NCBI RefSeq assembly: GCF_025770765.1 | Contig: NZ_JANZKY010000005.1 | Coordinates: forward strand, 229,477 to 293,476 | Reading direction: 5' to 3' | Source: Propionivibrio soli | GTDB taxonomy: Bacteria; Pseudomonadota; Gammaproteobacteria; Burkholderiales; Rhodocyclaceae | DNA: 64,000 bases | Shown: piece by piece, positions 55,603-64,000 of the stretch | Numbering within the stretch: position 1 is the stretch's first letter | Layout: every line of letters begins with the position of its first letter | Made by a program: the position numbers and the translations under genes | Notes under the pieces: generated by a model | What the model was told of the DNA's origin: nothing | Seen by the model: the letters and a program-made list of their open reading frames with translations, nothing else | The model's database searches: none

Positions 55603-56616
55603 ATGGAGGCAAGCGCAACGCCCGAACCCGTGCTTGACGCCGCCGACCGGCATCTGGTCGACGGCGTGCTGACGAAACAACGGCGCGCGCTCGCCAAAAC
55701 GATCACTCTCATCGAATCAACCCGTGCGGATCATCAGCAACGCGCGCAGAAGGTCCTCGCCGCGTTGCTGCCGCATACCGGAAAAGCGATTCGTGTCGGT
55801 ATCTCGGGCGTACCGGGTGCCGGCAAATCGACGTTCATCGAAGCTCTTGGTAACTGGGTCATCGACCAGGGCCACCGTTTGGCCGTCCTGGCCGTCGATC
55901 CCTCATCCTCGGTTTCCGGGGGTTCCATTTTGGGCGACAAGACCCGAATGGAATCGCTGTGTCAGCGCGAGGAAGCATTCATCCGTCCCAGCCCCTCCGC
56001 GGGATCTCTGGGCGGCGTAGCAGAAAAGACTCGCGAAGCGATCCTGGCCTGCGAAGCGGCAGGGTTTGATGTGGTCATCGTAGAGACGGTCGGCGTTGGT
56101 CAATCCGAAACGACGGTCGCAGGGATGGTCGACGTCTTCGTCCTGCTGCAATTGCCCAACGCAGGCGACGATTTGCAGGCGATCAAGAAGGGCATCGTCG
56201 AGATTGCGGACATTATCGTCTTCAACAAGGCGGACATCGACGAACGCGCGGCCGAGTTTGCGCGCGTGCAGATGCGGACCGCCCTCACCATGCTGCGTAC
56301 GGCAAGCAAGAACTGGCGCCCGCCCGTGTTGAAAGTAAGCGCGCTGGCGAAGAGCGGCATCCCCGAATTCTGGGCCGAAATCGAACGCTACCGGAAAACC
56401 ATGACCGACAGCGGCGAGTTCTCCGAAAAGCGCCGGCGGCAAGCCGTTGCCTGGATGTGGAGCCTCATCGATTCGGGCCTGCGGCATTACTTCCGAGAAC
56501 ATCCGGAAGTCCATTCTTCCTTGCCGAGGCTCACGCGCGACGTCGCGGAAGGTCGCGCCACTCCCGGAGCGGCCGCATACCGCCTGCTCGACTGCCTGAA
56601 GCACCAGGTTTCATAA
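55603..56616 (+). CDS. meaB: Methylmalonyl-CoA mutase chaperone GTPase MeaB
   Basis: A 337-residue G3E-family GTPase (MeaB/ArgK) that protects and reloads methylmalonyl-CoA mutase. The P-loop is GISGVPGAGKSTFIEALG. Switch and Mg sites lie in AVDPSSSVSGGSILGDKTRM and VIVETVGVGQSE, and base specificity is from FNKAD. AGGAGA lies 8 bases before the ATG at 55603; the open frame extends back into the mutase gene without family sequence. It lies between mutase and carboxylase genes in one operon. Confidence 0.96.
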   Translation: MEASATPEPVLDAADRHLVDGVLTKQRRALAKTITLIESTRADHQQRAQKVLAALLPHTGKAIRVGISGVPGAGKSTFIEALGNWVIDQGHRLAVLAVDPSSSVSGGSILGDKTRMESLCQREEAFIRPSPSAGSLGGVAEKTREAILACEAAGFDVVIVETVGVGQSETTVAGMVDVFVLLQLPNAGDDLQAIKKGIVEIADIIVFNKADIDERAAEFARVQMRTALTMLRTASKNWRPPVLKVSALAKSGIPEFWAEIERYRKTMTDSGEFSEKRRRQAVAWMWSLIDSGLRHYFREHPEVHSSLPRLTRDVAEGRATPGAAAYRLLDCLKHQVS

Positions 56617-56690
56617 CCTTTATCCCCGCCGATTGAACTGCCCGCGCTTTGGGCAGTCTCATCCCTCCCGAAAAACCGGAGGGAGAATTC

Positions 56691-58223
<1,533 letters not shown>

Positions 58224-58312
58224 TCGACCAATAATACTGGGAAGCGCACACAAGGCCCTGGCCGCATACGCTCGATAGATGTAGAAGCGCTCCCCTCCGC
58301 GAGGGTACCTCC

Positions 58313-60301
58313 ATGTTCAAGAAAATCCTGATTGCCAACCGTGGCGAAATTGCGTGCCGCGTGATCAAGACAGCACGCCGTATGGGCATTGCAACCGTTG
58401 CCGTTTATTCGGAAGCAGACAACGACGCACTTCATGTCCTCAGCGCCGACGAAGCTGTGTGCATCGGTCCGGCGCCTGCAAAGGACTCGTATCTCGTAAT
58501 TGACAAGATCATCGCGGCCTGTAAGCAGACAGGCGCTGAAGCTGTTCACCCCGGCTACGGATTTCTTTCCGAAAATGCGGAATTCTCGCGCCTCCTTGAA
58601 GAGAACGGGATCGTCTTCATCGGGCCGAAACACCGCTCCGTTGCTGCGATGGGCGACAAGATCCAGTCGAAAAAGCTTGCGACCGAAGCCGGTGTGAATA
58701 CGATCCCGGGATACAACGATCCGATCAAGGACGCGCAGCATGCGATCAAGGTCGCCGGCTCGATCGGTTATCCCGTCATGATCAAGGCAACCGCCGGCGG
58801 TGGTGGTAAAGGCCTGCGTGTCGCGCGCAACGAAGCAGAAGTTGCCGAAGGCTTCGAATCGTGCCGCAACGAGGCGCGGACGAGCTTCGGCGACGATCGG
58901 GTATTCATCGAGAAGTACATCGAAGGCCCACACCATATCGAGATCCAGGTGATCGCGGACGCGCACGGCAACACGCTTTACCTCCTCGAGCGCGAGTGTT
59001 CGATCCAGCGCAGACACCAGAAGGTGGTCGAAGAGGCGCCGTCGCCGTTCATCGACGAATCGATTCGCGCCGCCATGGGTGCTCAGGCTGTCGCCCTCGC
59101 CAAGGCAGTCCGGTACGAAAGTGCCGGAACGGTCGAGTTTGTCGTTGGTGCCGACAAGTCCTTCTACTTCCTGGAGATGAACACCCGCTTGCAAGTCGAG
59201 CACCCGGTTACCGAAATGATTACTGGGCTCGACATCGTTGAACTGATGATCCGGGTAGCCGCGGGCGAGCAATTGCCTCTGACGCAGGCGGACATCAAGC
59301 CGTTGGGTTGGGCCATTGAGTGCCGAATAAACGCCGAGGACCCGTTCCGCGGTTTTCTACCCTCAACCGGGCGCCTGATCCGTTTTCAACCTCCCGAAGT
59401 AATCGAAGGCCATGTGCGGGTAGATACGGGGGTATACGAAGGCGGCGAGATCTCCATGTACTACGATTCGATGATCGCCAAACTCATTTGCCACGGAGAA
59501 AACCGAACGCAAGCCGTGGTCCGCATGCGAGATGCTCTTAATGCCTTCTTCGTTCGCGGCGTAAGCTCGAATCTTCCGTTCCTCGCGGCCATCATGCAGC
59601 ATCCACGGTTTGTGTCCGGAATCTTCACGACAGGCTTCATTGCCGAAGAGTATCCGCAGGGTTTCCTGGCCGCTGACGTTCCTTACGATGAACCGGCCCG
59701 CTTGGCGGCAGTCGCAGCGTTTGCCCGCCGCCGTTATATCGATCGTGCCGTTCGTATCAGCGGCCAAATGATCGGCCACCCACGACAGGTCGGCGAGGGT
59801 TTCGTAGTGTTCATGGAAGGTCGGAACTATCCCATGAAGCTCGAAGCCATTCCCGGCGGCTATGCGATTAAGTGGGAAGGCAAGCGCTACGAGATTGTTT
59901 CGGATTGGCAGTTCCGCGAACTCCTGCTACGCGGCACATGCAACGGCGAGCCGATCTGCGTTCAGGTGGAACGTTCCGGCCTCGAATACCGGATGAGCCA
60001 CTTCGGCAAGCAGGTGAAGGCGATTGTCATGTCGGCAAAGGCCGACCGACTATTAGCGCTGATGCCGGTCAAGACACCGCCGGATCTCTCGAAATACCTG
60101 ATGTCGCCGATGCCTGGAATGTTGCGCGAAGTGGCTGTGCATGCCGGACAGAGCGTGCGCGCCGGACAACGGCTCGCAGTCATCGAGGCGATGAAGATGG
60201 AAAACGTCCTCAAGGCCGAGAAGGATGCAACAGTAAGGAAGATTGTGACGTCGGCCGGAGAGAGCTTGGCGGTCGATCAGGTCATTTTGGAATTCGAATA
60301 A
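58313..60301 (+). CDS. pccA: Propionyl-CoA carboxylase alpha (biotin carboxylase) subunit
   Basis: A 662-residue protein. It has biotin carboxylase (about 1-450: KILIANRGEIACRVIKTARR, the ATP loop KATAGGGGKGLRVARN, EKYIEGPHHIEIQV, FLEMNTRLQVEHPVTEMITG), a linker/BT domain (about 460-590), and a C-terminal biotinyl domain with VIEAMKMENVLKAEKD, biotinylated on the Lys. With PccB it makes (S)-methylmalonyl-CoA using ATP and bicarbonate. It follows pccB by 89 bases and ends at a strong terminator. No methylmalonyl-CoA epimerase gene is in the window. Confidence 0.96.
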   Translation: MFKKILIANRGEIACRVIKTARRMGIATVAVYSEADNDALHVLSADEAVCIGPAPAKDSYLVIDKIIAACKQTGAEAVHPGYGFLSENAEFSRLLEENGIVFIGPKHRSVAAMGDKIQSKKLATEAGVNTIPGYNDPIKDAQHAIKVAGSIGYPVMIKATAGGGGKGLRVARNEAEVAEGFESCRNEARTSFGDDRVFIEKYIEGPHHIEIQVIADAHGNTLYLLERECSIQRRHQKVVEEAPSPFIDESIRAAMGAQAVALAKAVRYESAGTVEFVVGADKSFYFLEMNTRLQVEHPVTEMITGLDIVELMIRVAAGEQLPLTQADIKPLGWAIECRINAEDPFRGFLPSTGRLIRFQPPEVIEGHVRVDTGVYEGGEISMYYDSMIAKLICHGENRTQAVVRMRDALNAFFVRGVSSNLPFLAAIMQHPRFVSGIFTTGFIAEEYPQGFLAADVPYDEPARLAAVAAFARRRYIDRAVRISGQMIGHPRQVGEGFVVFMEGRNYPMKLEAIPGGYAIKWEGKRYEIVSDWQFRELLLRGTCNGEPICVQVERSGLEYRMSHFGKQVKAIVMSAKADRLLALMPVKTPPDLSKYLMSPMPGMLREVAVHAGQSVRAGQRLAVIEAMKMENVLKAEKDATVRKIVTSAGESLAVDQVILEFE

Positions 60302-60317
60302 CCCAGGCCGACGAGCA

Positions 60318-60350
60318 AAAAAAACCTCGCGGCAAGCGCGAGGTTTTTTT
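60318..60350. terminator. Bidirectional terminator between pccA and the decarboxylase genes
   Basis: A 14-bp perfect stem (60318-60331 with 60337-60350) with a 5-base loop and A/T tracts on both sides. It can serve both converging operons. Confidence 0.92.
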
Positions 60351-60373
60351 CGACAGCAATCGCTTCCGAGGAA

Positions 60374-61501
60374 TTACCCGCCGGCGCCCATGAGGGCGAG
60401 GACGACGCCGCCGGCGACGACGCTGGCGACTTGGCCGGCGGCGTTGGCACCCATGGCGTGCATGAGCAGGAAGTTTTCGAAGTCTTCTTCCTGGGCCACG
60501 CGCTGCACCACGCGCGCGGCCATCGGGAAGGCGCTGATGCCCGCCGCGCCGATGATCGGGTTGATCTTGCCGCCCGAGAGCCAGTTGAGGATCTTCGCGA
60601 AGAAGACGCCGGCACAGCCGTCCAGCGCAAACGCCAGGAGCCCGAGCACGAGGATGAAGAGCGTGCTCGGCTTCAGGAAGTCAGCGCCGACCATCGTGGA
60701 GCCGATCGCGAGCCCGAGGAACAACGTCACGGTGTTGGCGATCTCCGCCGCGGAGGCCTTGGTCAGCCGTTCGACCGCGCCCGATTCCTTCATCAGGTTG
60801 CCGAGCATGAGCATGCCGATCAGCGGTGTGGCAAACGGCACCAGGGTGCCGACCAGCACGGTGACGATGATCGGGAACAGGATGCGCGTACGCCGGCTGA
60901 TCTTGCGCGAGCTGTAGGGCATGCGGATCAGGCGTTCTTCCTTGGTCGTCATCAGGTGGATGACGGGCGGCAGGATGATCGGCACCAGCGACATGTAGCT
61001 GTAGGCGGCCACGGTGATGGGCCCGAGCATGTGCGGGGCGAGGATGCCGCTCACGTAGATCGAGGTCGGGCCGTCGATGGCGCCGATGATGCCGATCGAG
61101 GCGGCTTCGTTGGGTGTGAAGCCGAGCAGGAGGGCCAGGATCAGGGTGAGGAAGATGCCGAACTGGCCGGCCGCACCGAGCAGGACGAGCCGCGGGTTCT
61201 CCAACAGCGGGCCGAAGTCCGTGAGGGCGCCGATGCCGATGAAGATGAGCAGCGGGAACATCTCGTTGCCGACCCCCATGTGGTAGAGGGCGACGAGCAT
61301 GCCTTCTTCGCCGATCAGCGGGGACAGCGGCAGGTTCGCGAGCAGACACCCGGCGCCGATGGGCAGGAGCAGCAGCGGCTCGTAGTCCTTGACGATCGCC
61401 AGGTAGAGCAGGACGAACGAGACGCCGATCATGACCAGCGACTGCCAGGTGACGTTGTTGACGCCCTTGAGCAGGAGGCCGATCGTTTCTTGATCGATCA
61501 T
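60374..61501 (-). CDS. mmdB: Sodium-translocating decarboxylase beta subunit
   Basis: A 375-residue membrane protein of the OadB/MmdB/GcdB family that decarboxylates carboxybiotin and exports Na+. Landmarks are FIGIGALTDFGPLLENPR, IIGAIDGPTSIYVSGILAP (with the conserved Asp), EIANTVTLFLGLAIGSTMVG and GGKINPIIGAAGISAFPMAA. About 9-11 helices. Context with a carboxyltransferase of acyl-CoA type, not OadA, and with mutase genes nearby favours methylmalonyl-CoA decarboxylase over oxaloacetate decarboxylase. It is the last gene of its operon. Confidence 0.93.
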   Translation of the reverse strand: MIDQETIGLLLKGVNNVTWQSLVMIGVSFVLLYLAIVKDYEPLLLLPIGAGCLLANLPLSPLIGEEGMLVALYHMGVGNEMFPLLIFIGIGALTDFGPLLENPRLVLLGAAGQFGIFLTLILALLLGFTPNEAASIGIIGAIDGPTSIYVSGILAPHMLGPITVAAYSYMSLVPIILPPVIHLMTTKEERLIRMPYSSRKISRRTRILFPIIVTVLVGTLVPFATPLIGMLMLGNLMKESGAVERLTKASAAEIANTVTLFLGLAIGSTMVGADFLKPSTLFILVLGLLAFALDGCAGVFFAKILNWLSGGKINPIIGAAGISAFPMAARVVQRVAQEEDFENFLLMHAMGANAAGQVASVVAGGVVLALMGAGG

Positions 61502-61504
61502 CGC

Positions 61505-62008
61505 TTACTCCTCCTTGTATTTGAGGAGGGCGGTTCCGTGATCAACGGCCTGCCCGGCGTCCACGTACACTTCGGCGATCGTGCCGGCACGCGAGGCGCC
61601 GATGATGTTGTGCATCTTCATGGCGTCGAGAACGGCAACTTGCTGGCCGCGTTCGACGGTGTCGCCGGGTTTGACGTTGACTTCAATGATGGTGCCGGGC
61701 ATCGGGGCGCTTTGCGTGCCCTTGCCGCCTCCGCCCGCGGGTTTGCGGGCCGACGCGGCGGCCGGGGCCGAGGCCGCCGGGGCGGCAGCCGGTTTGGCGG
61801 CGGCTTCCTTGCGTGCCGGGGCGGCGGCGCGGACGCTGCCGCCGGACTTGATGTCCGGGGTGATAATGGCTTCGCCGAGGCTTTCGTCGGCGGAGAGGTT
61901 TACTTCGTAGGATTCTCCACCCACGACGACCGAGAATTGGTCGGCGGCAAGTTCCTGGACGTCGACCACGAATTCCCGGTCGCCGATGTTCATCGTATAG
62001 CGTCGCAT
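61505..62008 (-). CDS. mmdC: Biotin carboxyl carrier subunit of the sodium-pump decarboxylase
   Basis: A 167-residue carrier protein. An N-terminal small domain (MRRYTMNIGDREFVVDVQEL) is followed by an Ala/Pro-rich flexible linker (about 55-95) and a biotinyl domain (about 98-167) with VNVKPGDTVERGQQVAVLDA and the biotin site AMKMHN. The linker lets biotin shuttle between the carboxyltransferase and the membrane beta subunit, encoded 3 bases downstream. The second of two adjacent ATGs (62008) is better spaced from GGA. Confidence 0.9.
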   Translation of the reverse strand: MRRYTMNIGDREFVVDVQELAADQFSVVVGGESYEVNLSADESLGEAIITPDIKSGGSVRAAAPARKEAAAKPAAAPAASAPAAASARKPAGGGGKGTQSAPMPGTIIEVNVKPGDTVERGQQVAVLDAMKMHNIIGASRAGTIAEVYVDAGQAVDHGTALLKYKEE

Positions 62009-62412
62009 CATCTTCCTTTCGGCTGCCAATTGTTGTTCTGCCGCGTCCGTCCGGCCGCGACCCAGCGGCTGGCAAAGAGTTGGCTACCCGGCCAGTAGCT
62101 GCGCATCATCGGCGCGGCCTGGCGCCGGAGGACCCGGCGGTGTTGCATGGTGGCGACCAGGATGGCCGCCACGAGGTCGGCGCGCATGCCGTTGACGGTC
62201 GCCGGTTCGGGGATTTGCGCCCCGACGGCACCGTCGGCCACGGCGGCGATCTGTTCGGCCGCCTGCGTGGCTTCGAGCGCGGTCACCGGTTCGGCTTCTT
62301 CCTGGTCGAGTTTCAGGATCAGGTTCAGGATCGCCCACAGTACGGCCAGTAGGGCAAAGACGAGCCCCATGCCGAGGACGGTCATTTGTAAGCCCCAGCC
62401 CAAGTTTTCCAT
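62008..62412 (-). CDS. mmdD: Sodium-pump decarboxylase small membrane subunit (OadG/MmdD)
   Basis: A 134-residue OadG-family protein. One N-terminal membrane helix with the family pattern is in LQMTVLGMGLVFALLAVLWAIL, followed by an acidic/Ala-rich stretch and a conserved-looking C-terminal part (ATVNGMRADLVAAILVATMQHRR ... SYWPGSQLFASRWVAAGR). It anchors the carboxyltransferase to the beta subunit. Its stop touches the start of the biotin-carrier gene. Confidence 0.88.
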   Translation of the reverse strand: MENLGWGLQMTVLGMGLVFALLAVLWAILNLILKLDQEEAEPVTALEATQAAEQIAAVADGAVGAQIPEPATVNGMRADLVAAILVATMQHRRVLRRQAAPMMRSYWPGSQLFASRWVAAGRTRQNNNWQPKGR

Positions 62413-62470
62413 CGTTTCCTCGCGTTAGTGTGTTCGTTCGTCGGTTCGGTCTGTCAGGCGCCGGCCGGCG

Positions 62471-64000
<1,530 letters not shown>

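Noticed and set aside
60431..62098. A 555-codon plus-strand frame opposite the decarboxylase genes
   Set aside because: It is rich in Asp, Glu, Gly, Arg and His without any fold pattern, and it crosses three well-supported minus-strand genes.

Overview
The window reads as a chromosomal segment of a GC-rich, Gram-negative betaproteobacterium. A complete tolQRAB-pal-cpoB envelope operon, ruvC-ruvA-ruvB, queE/queC, an encoded CCA on both tRNAs, and TRAP and LysE transporters all fit this. Propionyl-CoA carboxylase, methylmalonyl-CoA mutase and a sodium-pump type methylmalonyl-CoA decarboxylase lie side by side, which suggests a propionate-forming or propionate-using member of the Rhodocyclales (Propionivibrio-like). 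That placement is inference. I see no insertion sequence, prophage, CRISPR array or rRNA.

Layout. 1-8.1 kb: the end of metF, a small TfoX-like protein, a NarL-type response regulator with a PAS/HisKA_3 sensor kinase and a periplasmic binding protein, a LysE/LeuE exporter and a HerA/YjgR-like ATPase. 8.2-11.5 kb: yebC and a large secreted FecR/DUF6600 protein. 11.5-18.3 kb (minus strand): one transport unit of TAXI binding protein, fused TRAP permease, DUF1850 protein, DctB-like sensor and DctD-like sigma-54 activator. 18.7-22.1 kb: ruvC, ruvA, an AI-2E family membrane protein and ruvB. 22.2-29.2 kb: ybgC-tolQRAB-pal-cpoB followed by queE, a PilZ protein and queC, then two tRNA-Lys genes behind a near-perfect sigma-70 promoter.

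29.7-34.3 kb (minus): a uronate/pectin operon kdgF-kduI-kduD-uxaC with an IclR (KdgR-like) regulator. A close match to the classical KdgR box lies next to the operon's likely promoter. 34.5-38.5 kb: a HAD phosphatase, transketolase and a PfkB kinase. 38.6-49.8 kb: the most unusual block. It has homologues of the L-ascorbate enzymes UlaG, UlaE and UlaF, but no PTS genes and no UlaD decarboxylase. In their place are an FGGY kinase, a DeoR regulator, a two-permease sugar ABC transporter and an unrecognised 346-residue protein with an FG-GAP-like motif. Related palindromes recur at the promoters of this block and tie it together as one regulon. A kinase plus ABC importer probably replaces the PTS, and the decarboxylation step is unaccounted for.

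49.8-53.2 kb: a zinc-ribbon/Sel1 membrane protein, an iron-type alcohol dehydrogenase and a TSUP exporter. 53.4-60.3 kb: methylmalonyl-CoA mutase, its MeaB chaperone, and propionyl-CoA carboxylase beta and alpha. 60.4-64.0 kb (minus, running off the end): beta, biotin-carrier, small membrane and carboxyltransferase subunits of a sodium-translocating decarboxylase. It is separated from pccA only by a 14-bp-stem bidirectional terminator. Together these genes interconvert succinyl-CoA, methylmalonyl-CoA and propionyl-CoA, with one ATP-linked and one sodium-linked enzyme at the carboxylation step.
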